Source of the DNA: Gracilariopsis chorda
Taxonomy: Eukaryota > Rhodophyta > Florideophyceae > Gracilariales > Gracilariaceae
NCBI GenBank assembly: GCA_003194525.1
Contig: NBIV01000034.1
Coordinates: 1 to 64,000 of the forward strand
DNA: 64,000 bases
Direction of reading: 5' to 3'
This document shows positions 24,056 through 35,154 of this stretch, piece after piece. Numbering within the stretch: position 1 is the stretch's first letter; each line of letters begins with the position of its first letter. The notes under the pieces were generated by a model. The model had not been told where the DNA came from, ran no database searches, and saw only the letters and a program-made list of their open reading frames with translations. Made by a program: the position numbers and the translations under genes.

Positions 24056-25170
24056 ATGGATTCCAACCTCTCTCGTACATCCCACACCCTTGAAGGCTCA
24101 AAAGCTGTCAGTACTACATCTGACAAAAGTCCATCTGCATCAACAGTAGCCCATCATGTAACGCAGAATGCACAGTAGTTAACGCCTGCAACATCAGCTA
24201 CGCTAGCCCAGCACCTTGCACCTAACAAAGTAGAAAAGTCATGGATCTTGCAGCAACTTATCACACTTAACGCCTTAACACAAAAAGGAAAACAATTGGA
24301 GCAAAAATGTGCATCATTGGCACGAAGTGCTAAACAGCGCCATATTAGGAACCATTCAATTATCCAAGAGCATACTCATTATGGTATAGCGTGGCGTAGA
24401 GAATACATGTCTTTGATTACAATCGCGAAGGTGCAATACATTGCGTTCATTGCTACAAAGCAGGCAAAACCAGTGACAAGATGTGATTTAATGTGAGAAT
24501 GATGATGCGTGAATAGCACGCGTGAGATCGGGAGGAACGGGGGATGATGCTCAACATCTTTTGAATCAAGCACTTCTTGAGTACAAGATTGAGGGTGACA
24601 AAAGAGTTTTGTCTATTGATAATAGTGCTGAGAGAAACTTGGTACGTCGCAAAGAGTCAAGGAACAAAAAATCTACGCGTCTCCCAAAGCGCAAAGCCGA
24701 ATATGAATCGGAAAAGAAGGGTAGGGAGAACGCGAAGAAGAAACGTTTATCAGAAAGCCGTGCTGCTGACCGTCATATTTTGAAGACGCAGATCATGACT
24801 GAAAACGCGACAGTGACACGTGCAGCAGTTGCCACAAAACAAGCGGAACAGTTTGGCACGTTTCTTGCTCTTTACGCTCAGAAACACAATTTGAGTATGC
24901 CCAATCTTTCCAATGCTATGTCACCGTTGACCCAGTGCTGCCATTGGAAATAGACCCCGCTTTACTAAGCGATGAAAAGGATGGCATACGTCCTCAAAGT
25001 GTTGACCGAGAGTCTGATTCAAACAATCCGACTTCATCAGAGTGAGGGGCTGGCCAAACTGTCGCTACGAAACAACCTGAGAGGTCACAGATGAAATTGA
25101 TTGTGCCGCGCGCGCAGAGCGCGCCATATAAGCGTCTTCGGGCACGTATCGCGCAAGGAATTCAATAGGT
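24056..25170 (+). pseudogene. Broken ORF(s), basic coiled-coil-like, unknown
   Basis: From ATG 24056 a frame runs to 24496 with one in-frame TAG (near 24176). It encodes a Ser/Thr-rich start followed by a helical basic stretch (residues 65-140). A second frame (24522-24953) is very rich in Lys, Arg and Glu (RRKESRNKKSTRLPKRKAE). A third scrap ends near 25169. Together they could be exons or frameshifted pieces of one nuclear or transposon-associated protein. I recognise no family and cannot choose a gene model. Confidence 0.35.
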
Positions 25171-25933
25171 CTAGTTCTTTTCAGTGCGTTCCAGCACTTA
25201 GAGCTTGGAAAAATACCGCTCGCCCGTCTGCAGCGCAAACTGACGTCGGTAAAAGTGCCAATTGGAGACCATTGCGACATTGTGATACGCAATCGGAAAC
25301 AAAACCTTCTAAAATGGCCAACGTCCCAAGAAGAATCTATACCTGTTTTTGATAAAGAAGATTTGCCATTCATTCACCAAACCATGCTTTCGGATATCCT
25401 TGTTATGCTCACTCTTATACAACCAAAGTCTACTTCCGTTTTCTTTACGGGAAAAGCAGCTCTCCGTTCCTAGCAAATCCCATGTCTGCCATTCCATGCA
25501 GTGAGTTAGAAAAATAAAGTTCTACATTACGGTAAAACACCTGATCTGATGTAAAGCGAACGGTCTCACTCAGTGCCATGATCAGTTATTTATAAGCAAA
25601 TGAACCTTTCAAAGTGTGAGTGTCATGTTGCACGATGTCACGGCACCGCACGATGACGGTCCTCTTTGTACTCTTATTTGCTGGAGAGTAGATCAAAAGT
25701 ATATTCGTGGCTCGATAGCACCAGCACGGGCGTGCAATACAAATGTAGTAAATAGGCACATTTGCAACAAATAACCAAGATTCAATGTAGAAAGGAAACT
25801 CGGTAGTGACCGTACAACACAACGAGCGACGAAGCCCGGTACAATGTAGCAAAGAGACTATACCAGCGGATAACCTATGAAATCAAAACCTTAGATCTAG
25901 CGTAGTGCTGATGATCAGTCTTAGTATAGCGCA

Positions 25934-26179
25934 ATGGCCTACACGCACGCCCAAAACCTTATGTCTACTGCGCGGCTGAAGTCCACCGTGCTACAAAAGA
26001 CAATCCCAAACAAGGGCAGCGTGGTACAAGCACGTGAAAAGATGCGGCAGACCAATCCGCAACACGTGAAGGGGGGAGTGGTGAAGAGTGTGGTTGATGG
26101 CAAGGAGGAGCAGACTGCTCTAAGGGAAGGTGGGGGCTGCCAAAAGGAAGAAGAAGTGGTCTGGCCCGAGTTGGCTTAG
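25934..26179 (+). CDS. Hypothetical small protein (81 aa)
   Basis: ATG-initiated ORF of hydrophilic Lys/Gln/Glu-rich sequence, no motif. The stop is followed by the 3' half of an inverted repeat (GCCCGAGTT at 26164, AACTCGGGC at 26189) that could fold as a hairpin in the transcript. Coding status is doubtful. Confidence 0.2.
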   Translation: MAYTHAQNLMSTARLKSTVLQKTIPNKGSVVQAREKMRQTNPQHVKGGVVKSVVDGKEEQTALREGGGCQKEEEVVWPELA

Positions 26180-26406
26180 AGGCCGCCGAACTCGGGCTTT
26201 TATAGAAAATTGTTCTATTTGCTTACCCCCTAGTTCTGCATATTAGGTCTAAGTTAGAACCCATAATAACCTGTTATGGGACACCTCTTTGCCACGACGG
26301 ACCAGCTTCGCAAAAGGTATTATACCTCTTAGGGTATTTTTTTGTCTATATAATATCTGGTGAGGGCACTAGACAATTCCACGAACATTGTTCCAACGAC
26401 CTCATC

Positions 26407-26649
26407 ATGCCCACGCCAGACGCAACCGCTATCATTCGAAATATGTCTGAGGACTCCAGTTCCTCTACTCCATACTGTGACCAGGTCGAAGTGGAAGCCG
26501 AAAAAGAAAGCACGCCGTCAACTTTGTGGACCACACAAATGGCGACGGAAACAATTCCTGATAATGTTGAGGGCTTGGGGTTTTCTTCTTCCTCGTTAGA
26601 GGAGCTAGAAGAGGTACTCCGTCGTATTTCTGAAAGCAAAATGAAATGA
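26407..26649 (+). CDS. Hypothetical small acidic protein (80 aa)
   Basis: The ATG at 26407 lies about 55 bp after a good TATA box (CTATATAATATC, 26344-26355). The product is Ser/Glu-rich with a C-terminal helix (SLEELEEVLRRISESKMK). No family is recognised. The TATA spacing and clean ATG make it more plausible than most short ORFs nearby. Confidence 0.35.
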   Translation: MPTPDATAIIRNMSEDSSSSTPYCDQVEVEAEKESTPSTLWTTQMATETIPDNVEGLGFSSSSLEELEEVLRRISESKMK

Positions 26650-27000
26650 AAAGAAGCTGCTGTGGTACTGAATAACCTCATTGCCCAGCCACCGAATCTT
26701 TACGTGCGTGGGCTACTACATGGAATGGTGTTTCCTGCAAACTGTCTTCATATGAATACCGTCGGCCCTATTCCACTCCTTCTCACTATGCTTGATATCC
26801 GTCTAGACAAATAAAGGATACCTCTTCTTCATTGTGATACTTTGGTTGCTGTTGTTGGTGTTGCTGCTCCTCCTGCTGCTGGTGTGCATCTGATCCAGTG
26901 AATAGCTGCCGCTGTACGCGTATCCATCCTCCACCACCCCGTCGTAACGGTGGTAGTTGTAATTCGCTCCTACCGTCTGACTCAGCGCCTGATGTACTTC

Positions 27001-27612
27001 CTACGCCAATGTGCCCTCCCAGCCCTGCTGCGCTAACGCGCGCGCGGCGGTGGTCTTGCCGCTGCCGGGAGGCCCGTGCAGTAGTAGCAGCCCGCTGCAC
27101 GCGGCCAAGTTGTTGGGCTTTCTCCGCACCAGCACGTACGACAGTAAGCAACTCTTCACGCCGTCTCCCAGGTGCAGAAAGTGTGAAGCGGTTTTTAGCT
27201 GAGCTATGGGCAGCTGCGTCACGGTGGCGCCGTGCATGTGCTCCATGCCAAAGCGCAGGTGGTATGCGTGCAGACGCACATGCAGTGGCGCTGCTGCTGC
27301 TTTGGAGGACGAGGCGGGGTGCATGTGGTGGTCGACGATGAGATATGCAATTTCCACACGGAATACGCACGGTTGCATTGCTAATGGAAGCTCGATTTCT
27401 CGCAGAATGCTCAGCGCGCTGTCCGCAAACGCGCGGCTTTAGAGTGGCGCCGACCTCACGAAGCGCTTCACTGTGGCGTGCAGCGCGGCGAACTGCGCGC
27501 TGTGCACGTCCACTTTTAAGGAGGGCTCGTTGCGCAGCTTGGGATGCGAGGGGAGCAGTCTCAGTTGCACGTGCGCGGTTATGCCACCGGCTTCACTGTC
27601 GATGGCGTCCAT
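27001..27612 (-). pseudogene. Truncated Pch2/TRIP13-like AAA+ ATPase
   Basis: Reading from ATG 27612 on the minus strand, the frame has one TAA near 27437. It then runs through a segment like the TRIP13 N-terminal domain and linker (VKSCLLSYVLV before the P-loop) to a perfect Walker A, LLLHGPPGSGKTTAARALAQ (27070-27029). It ends about ten codons later. The rest of the AAA+ module (Walker B, sensors, arginine finger) is missing. TRIP13/Pch2 remodels HORMA-domain proteins in the spindle checkpoint and meiosis. The similarity of LLHGPPG-GKT-ALAQ and its upstream helix to that family is good, but another AAA+ ATPase cannot be excluded. It sits in GC-rich DNA like the host island, so it may be a displaced gene fragment. 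Confidence 0.5.
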
Positions 27613-27639
27613 TTCGGCGTCGGGAGGGCCGGGAGGGGG

Positions 27640-27641
<2 letters not shown>

Positions 27642-27687
<46 letters not shown>
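27642..27687. repeat. 46-nt poly-G homopolymer
   Basis: An uninterrupted run of G on the plus strand (C on the strand of the adjoining AAA+ fragment, 29 nt upstream of its ATG), flanked by further G-rich sequence with TT interruptions. It can form G-quadruplexes, and its length is likely variable. It lies at the junction between the AAA+ fragment and the Harbinger fragment. Confidence 0.9.
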
Positions 27688-27689
<2 letters not shown>

Positions 27690-27699
27690 GGGGGTGGCG

Positions 27700-28603
27700 T
27701 TGCCGGTGCGCGGTAGATTAGCCGGCTGCTTTGTATGATTATGCAGATGATGGTCTTGCCATGATGGCAGGGCATGGCAATTTGGGGTGCATGCCCTATC
27801 ATCATGGCAAAAGCATGCACCAAGATTAACACAAAGCTATTGCAGAAGACAATAATAAAATGAGACTTATTGTATCTGTCGTACGCTCGTTCTTGTTCAT
27901 TGTTCTGCTTTGGTTTCCATCTTTTCTTTCTGTTTACATCGATGAAAAAAACATAGGATAGAAACTTGGTCACCAAGGCCTCCATAATAGATTTCTCCTG
28001 TGCAGATGGCCATATAATAAGCTTAAGAATTTCAGCGTCAAGACACTTATGTAAAGCAAACCGTGTGTGTCTAACGTAGTTTGACAGACTCCCAACAGAA
28101 CAAACATATTTAATTGCTATCTGTTCCAGATCTTTATTGCACTCGCTTGACCCATAAAACGTGGAATGAGAAAAATAGCAGCTTTCTTGTGTCACACTTC
28201 TTTTTCGAGAAACAAGATCTTCGACGACAAAACCTTCTTTTACTTCAAATGGTTTTGATATTTCTGCAGCAACTAATTCACGCAGAGCGCAATGCTCTGA
28301 TTTTGTTAGTTGGGTAAGCTTCTGAAATATTTCAACATCTGCATCTTCTTTTCGCGCAATGCGGTAAACATTTGTCGACTCTCTGGAACATAAGTAGCGT
28401 TTTTGCTTTATATGCTGTTGCCACGACCGATTGTATGCTTTTTGAGGCTCATCGTCGTGGTTTTCTTCTGCAAATTGCTTTTGCAGGTATAATTGTGCCG
28501 TAGAGTTAGCTGCAACAAAGAACTGTTTGTTATGCTGGTGTTGCTCTTCTATTTGGATCATGAAGGCAACTGCTTTGGTAACGTCATCATCTGATTCTGT
28601 CAT
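27700..28603 (-). pseudogene. PIF/Harbinger transposase, N-terminal part
   Basis: The ATG is at 28603. The protein has the helix-turn-helix type region seen before Harbinger catalytic domains (CSVGSLSNYVRHTRFALHKC... LIIWPSAQEK, residues about 165-210). Next is a segment with the first catalytic Asp (YVFFID, then RAYDRYNKSHF, about 230-270). It then runs into the proline run coded by the poly-G tract, so the second and third catalytic residues are lost. Truncated DDE_Tnp_4-type transposase; the family call rests on motif order. Confidence 0.55.
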
Positions 28604-28755
28604 TTTCGTTAAGTGATGGGATGATTATGGGGATGGTTGTGTGCGATGGATTATAAAGATAGTTTTCAGAAAAAGGCAGTGAACAAAACAACATTATTTG
28701 AAAATAACAAACCGTTCGGAATCGTCGTTTTAGATATAAGAACGTTTGGTCTTAA

Positions 28756-29349
28756 TCAAAACCCTTTAATATAAATTGGCCATTTTACGTTATTCCGTAA
28801 AATGTTCCATTTTGGTACATGCATGCCAAATGCATGTTCAACGTGGACTTGGAGAGAGAAAAGGTAAAATTTGAAAGCAAAGTCATGTGGGCCGTTTGCT
28901 TGAGATAACCGAATGAGGATTATTGAACTATCATTGCAAACATAAGCCTCTTTTCTAACAATCCAGAATTCATATCGTAGATGATTACGATCAAGATACT
29001 TACCCAGACCCAAAACGGCATGTGCATGTGAGTCATGCGTGGCTCTAACAAAGCGTCCGGAATAACTTAGAAAAAGATATGACATACCCACCAAAGCTCA
29101 AACTGGGAGATCATGAAAGACTTTTTCACGATGAAAATAAGCAGGGCTTAGATATATTGCTGTCTTCTTGATGCTTACCGATATGGCATCCGAAGCACCC
29201 AAAAATTCTGAAAATCTGCTCGTTTGTGCACAGGAGTTTTTAAAGCTCGATAATAGCTCGTGCAGACCCTCGAAAGTAGTAGGAAGTTCTGGGAGCTTTA
29301 GTTTATATATCAGCTGCATACATGTGTCATTAATAATGCTGTAAACCAT
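28756..29349 (-). pseudogene. PIF/Harbinger transposase, C-terminal part
   Basis: Two minus-strand frames (29349-29098 and 29094-28756) show, in order, FSEFLGASDAISVSI (first Asp region), THDSHAHA (second Asp region) and VEHAFGMHVPKWNIL (the final Glu in VEHAFG). This is the catalytic half of a Harbinger-like transposase. It lies upstream, in transcription order, of the N-terminal fragment at 28603, so the two are not one gene in the normal order. Its own N-terminal part was probably cut off by the Tigger insertion at 29442. Confidence 0.55.
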
Positions 29350-29441
29350 TGAGAAGTGTACTCAAAACGCAATCATGATATCCAAATAGCAAGCACCTGC
29401 CAGTAAGCCCAAAGTCTTATCCAGAAGGACCTTTAGAGGTA

Positions 29442-31951
29442 CAGAGTAAACTGGCGCTACAGTGAACACTAAATGTGGCGGCCACATTTGGCGGCACTGA
29501 TCACTGTACTGCGCAGTTCACTGTAGAGTGTTACCACGTGTACACGTATCCGCGTTTATGGGCCTTGTTCGGAGTGGGACCAAACCAGGCCAAAACCGAG
29601 CCAGTCCTACTTCTGACCATACGAAAAAGCAGATCTCCAACGCTCTGAAGCGTAAGCCCACGACCCAAAACCATCCCCATGCCCCCTCGAAAGCAAATAT
29701 CACTTGCAAAAAAGCAAGAAGCGCTCTTGCTATTAGGTGGTCACGCTATTGGAAATTTCTCCCCGCCAAAGATTGATACTGAGACAGGCAAACGACATAG
29801 CCTCCGAACCGTCGCAATGCTTTTCAAGGTCTCGCCAGCTGCTGTTGCAGGATGGAAAAAGAATTCGTCCACAATTTTATCCATGAATGTCTCGTCGCGA
29901 CGCATCGCCAAGAGCTTTCGGTTACGCATGGGATCCTTCCCTAAATTAGAGGCTTCTCTTTTGACATATATGCGGGAATGCGTACGATATATGCACCAAC
30001 AAAATCTATTCAGAGAGGATTTCATTCGTGTCAAAGCGTTAGAAATACGTGACGAAATGCTTCGTCAGATGTATGGGAGCAATCAAGACGAAAACCGACC
30101 CGAGCTTCAGGAGTTCAAGGCGAGCCGTGGCTGGGCATGGAATTTTATGAATCGGAACAACCTAACCAGTAAGCGCCAAATGGGTGATGCTGTATTCATA
30201 TCTCCGCAGACCCTGGCTGACCACCGGATCACGATGAAGAAGAAATTAGCCTTGTGGCCAATTGAACATCTATGCAACACCGATGAAGTTGCTCTATTGT
30301 ATCGCTGTTTGCCGAGCAGAACGGTCCATGAGAACAATGGTACATCTTCGTTTGTGCGCGTAAAAGACCGTATGACAGCCGTCTTGACAGTGTATGCGGA
30401 CGGCAAGAAGGCACCCCTCACCGTTATTGGGAAATCAATGAGACCGCGCAGTTTTCCACGTCATGTGAACCCAGCACGAGATCTAGGGCTATCCCACTAA
30501 GCAAAAGCCGATGCGTGGAACACCCAACCCTTATGAACGACTATTGCGGAGGGATTCGACAAGATGTCTTTGCTACAGGGGAGTAAGCTTGGTCTCATAC
30601 TTGACAATTGTTCGGCTCATTCTATATATTATGACGCTTTGAAGAATGTGAAGCGATACTACCTACCACCCAACACGACCTCAGCCCTACAACCCGTGGA
30701 TTGCGCCGTTGGACGCTCTTTTAAGTGTGCGTATCGCCGCCTGGTCGTCTCGTTCATACTTTCTAAAGTTAGAAAGGCCTTAGCAATGGATGCGGCAGAG
30801 AGGCCCACGTTTAAGATCACTGACTTTGTCACAGCTTATGATGCACTGCTGCTCATGCGCCCGGCATGGGACATGGTCGCAAAGCGTGTCATCCTCAAAG
30901 CATGGCTGAAAACAGACATCTTGTCTCTGCCTCAACTTCAAGATATTCAAAGGCTATTTGGTGAATATGGCAACATTAAGGAAGCTGCTATGAAACCACA
31001 GCATGGAAGAGCAACAAAAACAGAGATAGTGGCTGCTGATGCTCGATTAGTGGCAGCGGCGGAGCGCGGGAGGCAATGGCTAGAAGAGGAGGAGGTTGAC
31101 GATGCACCTGATGTAATGGGAGAAAGTGATGCTGGTGACGACTTGTCTGTCGTAGAAAACATACATGTGGCTACAGAGGACACGCGGGAGCTACAGCGGC
31201 TTCCGGAGTTTTCGGATGTAGATTTGGAAGCACTGGCAACGCTTTATGATGTGGAGGCTAATGTAGATGTTTGCCGACAAGTAAGTGAAGATGACGCGCT
31301 TCAAGTCGCTGTTGAAGGTACTCTTTAGGGAGATGTTAATGAAAGCGATGGAGTTGATGAAGGTGACGCGTCTGCGGAGTCAGATGGAGAGCAAGCAGCA
31401 TCTAATAACACGGCTTCTTTCGCAGCGCATTCATATCTGCAGACGGCAAAGAATTTAATTGCTCAGATAGAGGTTTTGGCTTCAAGTGGGCATGAATTTG
31501 CTGGTGAATCCAGCTGCCAAGACGTGGTAAGGCTGCTAGCGCTCGAGGTGGGACGAGTCGAAAACTACTTACGTCGGGGTCGTCGTCAAACGACGATCAC
31601 GTCTTTCTTTGATACAGCCCCTGTCTAAGTGGTGGTGTCGTGGAATGTTGCTTTTCAGCTGTTGGACTTGGGTTTACAGTGCAGAAGGCTGACCACCCGT
31701 GACACGTGGGACCCTTGCTGGTAAAACCATTCTAAAAATATGCAAATTTAAGCTTTTTTACAGCGATCGAAGCACACGAAAACGGTCACTGTAGCGTGAG
31801 TGGTCACTCTAATGTGAGTGGTGACTCTCAGAAAACAAATGTCCACTTGAGCACCCTGTACGTGTATGTGGCGGCTTGAGCAGACGTCGGTGGTCACTAT
31901 TTTGGGAGTGGTCACTGCATCGGGGGCTCACAGTAGCGCGAGTTTACTCTG
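29442..31951 (+). mobile_element. pogo/Tigger-type DNA transposon (2510 bp)
   Basis: Terminal inverted repeats of 26 bp (29442-29467 and 31926-31951) match at 23 positions, each beginning CAGAGTAAACT. Each end is flanked by TA (29440-29441 and 31952-31953), the target duplication of the Tc1/mariner superfamily. A single transposase gene lies inside on the plus strand. 31629-31925 is noncoding and holds subterminal repeats of the type GTGGTCACT (for example around 31797, 31890 and 31910) that could be transposase-binding sites. Ends are well kept although the gene carries stops. Confidence 0.88.
29679..31628 (+). pseudogene. Tigger/pogo-type transposase with three internal stops
   Basis: The frame from ATG 29679 to TAA 31626-31628 spans 650 codons. 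It is interrupted by TAA (30498), TGA (about 30534) and TAG (31326), all in one frame with no frameshift. Visible parts: CENP-B/pogo-like HTH (residues 1-65), Tc5-type HTH (70-165), and DDE domain with CNTDEVALLY (about residue 200), LILDNCSAHS (about 308) and LQPVDCAVG (about 333). A long acidic tail follows. The last 20 codons, beyond the third stop, encode QTTITSFF at 31587-31610, a good PCNA-interaction (PIP) motif. Nonfunctional now, but decay is recent enough that motifs remain. Confidence 0.85.
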
Positions 31952-31953
31952 TA

Positions 31954-33442
31954 GGGTAGTTCGGCCGAATTGGATTTCCATTTATATGTTCTTTGTTATT
32001 TGCTTTTTGAACCAAGCCAACAAACGATAAAATGAGTTTCTGCTCATTCCAAAAGCGCTTTAAAAAAAACTACCATTGAAGGTGCATGTTATATTGCAAA
32101 AACTTAGGTATTGCCGCAAGGTGACGGATATATGCGTTAGATCTTTTCGTTGCTGATTCTGATTGTGATTATGGACAGCCTGAGTGTACCATATAATTGC
32201 AGCTACGGATGCATGGTCAAATTTTGATTGCAGGTTTGAAAACTCGTCTAAGGAGAAATCCGCGTTGTTATACATTTCGACAATTTCTAAAGAAAGATGG
32301 CCGTGTATATGGCAGAGAAACAACGAGAAATTAGCATCCTATACAAGTAGTGTGGGGGAAAACGATTTTCTTGTACTCAAACCCTGCCCATGAAGGCGTA
32401 GCCTCAGAGGCGAAGCGCATAGACATGCTGGGTCCAGTGAGAGCTGCTCGCAAATGGACCGGAGCTGAATACTAGGCACCGGCGGCCTCTACTTGCGGAT
32501 AAGATTAAATCATAAACATCAATTATTTACGAGCAGATCAGGCTTGTTAAGAACGGCCCTGACAACAAGCGCACATTTTGAACTCTACCTCCATTATTGC
32601 TACCTGCGCAAGCCGTCTTAGATGACCGAACCCTGTTTTTCTTTTGGGTTTTTCGTCCAAGACTGCAAAGCTGAAAATGGCTACACTGGTGGAATAATGC
32701 ATCGTGCCCAAAGTGTGGCCACTGTCGTTTTCCACGTGAGCAGTACATGTCCAACAAAAAGCGACCAGGCACTGAAGCTCTAGATATAAGCTACGACTGC
32801 TTACATTTCGACCCAGATCGCTTTGACGGGTTTAAAGACATCTCGGGTGGGCAATATGATGCACAAAGGTAACAGCTACTCTATCTCTGTTTCAGCAGGG
32901 TAAGACTTGAACCACCGTTGTATTGTTGCACAATTTATAAGTTAGGGTGGCTCCGGACCACCACGTGGTCTACTTTCCATCATTCCAACTACTTACACAA
33001 ATATACAGCAGCCTCAACTATGCGTTTCTTACCATACTACTTGCGTGCTCACAGAGGCTGCGCTTACCTCCATCACAGAGATGTAGGCTTGACGTTGTAA
33101 GCCAAAGATCACACTACAAAGACGAATGCTTGATTTATGACCTCATTGACATATAAAGAGATGTAGAACCACTAACTCTTGTTCCGCTGAGCCGCCTTAT
33201 CGGTACAGAGTTCTACTGGTCCGCAGGAGTGTATCGGGATCGGAAGGAGGTAATCGGAACCGTCAGCCTGCTTTGGCTCAAAGGCCCAAGTTAGTAGCTT
33301 GCTTGAGAACGGCCGAAAGTAAGGCGCAACTGACATTATATAACATACCAGTGAAGGCCAGGTCTGCTCTCTTGGAGGAGGCAGAGCCTTAGTGCCCATT
33401 GATTCAGTTCCTCCGTTGACTCAGCTGCGCGTAGAGCTGAAC
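31954..33442. other. No gene recognised
   Basis: AT-rich sequence with only short ORFs. The minus-strand ORF at 32323-32060 shows no motif. Some of this may be the other half of the Harbinger element split by the Tigger insertion, but I could not match it. Confidence 0.3.
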
Positions 33443-33521
33443 ACCCTATGGACTGTAGGTATCTCGAATGAATAGATTAAAGGGATAGAGCTCAAGTAGC
33501 TTTGAATATTTTATTTACTTC

Positions 33522-33992
33522 TTAAAACATCCATGTCGGTATGGCTAGCATTATGGGTTCGTCACCATTGTTTGTACTTGTTTGAATGTTGCTGCACACG
33601 TCATTCGTTTTAAGACGGTTGTCTTTTCCGCAACTGGTTTGTTTTTCAGGCTCTTGTGCTTTTGGTTTTGGTTTTGCTTTTGCTTTTGCTTTTGCTTTTG
33701 TCTTCTTAACCGCTTTTGATTTCTTTGAAACCGATGATTGCCGTTTTGTTGTGGTCTTTTTTCGTCTCTTTTTGTCATTCGTGACTTGAACTTCAGTTGA
33801 GAGGGGCTCGATACCATCTGTGAGATCAATGGTCAATGGAGCATACAGGAGTTCTTGCTTGGGGTTCTTTGATAGCATCATGGCCAGAAGCACGTCTTGG
33901 GGGGTAGTCTCATGCCTGCGCAAGTTCATGTCGGTTTCGAGGAGCCAGATGGGCTCTTGGGAAGAATGCTTCATGGTTTGGAGAGGGTCCAT
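33522..33992 (-). CDS. Lysine-rich small protein, left copy (156 aa)
   Basis: The ATG is at 33992 (MDPLQTMKH). The first half is acidic to neutral (DLTDGIEPLSTEVQV). Residues about 75-120 are extremely basic, with KKRRKKTTTKR and a KA-repeat (KAKAKAKAKPKPKA). This looks like a nuclear or nucleic-acid-binding tail, reminiscent of histone H1-like tails, though no fold is recognised. A TATA-like CTTATA (TATAAG on the coding strand) lies about 165 bp upstream of the ATG inside the arm. The partner copy is 35155-35625. Confidence 0.55.
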   Translation of the reverse strand: MDPLQTMKHSSQEPIWLLETDMNLRRHETTPQDVLLAMMLSKNPKQELLYAPLTIDLTDGIEPLSTEVQVTNDKKRRKKTTTKRQSSVSKKSKAVKKTKAKAKAKAKPKPKAQEPEKQTSCGKDNRLKTNDVCSNIQTSTNNGDEPIMLAIPTWMF

Positions 33993-35154
33993 TTCTGAAA
34001 AGAAGTTGTTATGGCCGTGTCTGCGCTGCAGTGTCTGCGGCAGCCCCAACAGGATTCAAGCGTAGTTTCTATGACGACACGAAAGAATTCCAGAGACAGA
34101 AGGTGGGGATGCGGCGAGTTGATGAGGCGCCCATGGAGCTCAGACCTCCGCTACTTATACGCACAGAACGACAACAAAACTCGAAATGCTGTGGCGTCTT
34201 GCGCCGCAACATTAATTCCAGTTGCGCGAAAAGGAGCGCTGCCAAATTCGTGATGTACTTCAGTCGAGCATGTATTCTGAATTATACGTCTGGGAAGAGT
34301 GACAGGTCACAGATATTCCTTTACAATGACCTATGTAGCACACCAAGAAGAACTTCAAATAGAAACATAGCGGGTGGAACAAAGGTGTATCGCAGACATA
34401 GGAAAATCTAAATTCTCTGTCAAGGGCTTCAAACTTGGAGATATGTTTCTTTAGTCTTATTTCACTCCTTCTACTTTCTAGAGGTTGTAAACACGTATTA
34501 TCTAAGTTTAGATCCTACTACGTTTACGTCACGTCTGTTTCTTCTGCTGCGTGTCAATTTGGCCTTCATTCTAATATCTGACGTGCGAAATCTACATGCG
34601 CAAATGCTCTATCACTCTTGTTAAGCGTGGAATTCACGTACATATTCCAATGAATTAAACGGAGTAGTGGAAAGTACTCTGTTTGGACGTAATTAGAATT
34701 GGTGTTGCGGCGCAAGACGCCATATCATTTCGAGTTTTGTTGTCGTTCTGAACGTGAAATTCCCTCAGGTCTTCAGGCTATGTTTCAATTGAAGTTCTTC
34801 TTGGTGTGCTACATAGGTCATTGTAAAGGAATATCTGTGACCTGTCACTCTTCCCAGACGTATAATTCAGAATACATGCTCGACTGAAGTACATCACGAA
34901 TTTGGCAGCGCTCCTTTTCGCGCAACTGGAATTAATGTTGCGGCGCAAGACGCCACAGCATTTCGAGTTTTGTTGTCGTTCTGTGCGTATAAGTAGCGGA
35001 GGTCTGAGCTCCATGGGCGCCTCATCAACTCGCCGCATCCCCACCTTCTGTCTCTGGAATTCTTTCGTGTCGTCATAGAAACTACGCTTGAATCCTGTTG
35101 GGGCTGCCGCAGACACTGCAGCGCAGACACGGCCATAACAACTTCTTTTCAGAA

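Noticed and set aside
29679-31628. Stop-codon reassignment, since the transposase has in-frame TAA, TGA and TAG and the chromovirus has TGA and TAG
   Set aside because: All three stops occur, the host genes end normally, and host proteins use standard codons; simple nonsense decay of transposons is enough.
32400-32480. Possible tRNA-like segment
   Set aside because: No credible cloverleaf with T-arm and acceptor pairing could be drawn by eye.
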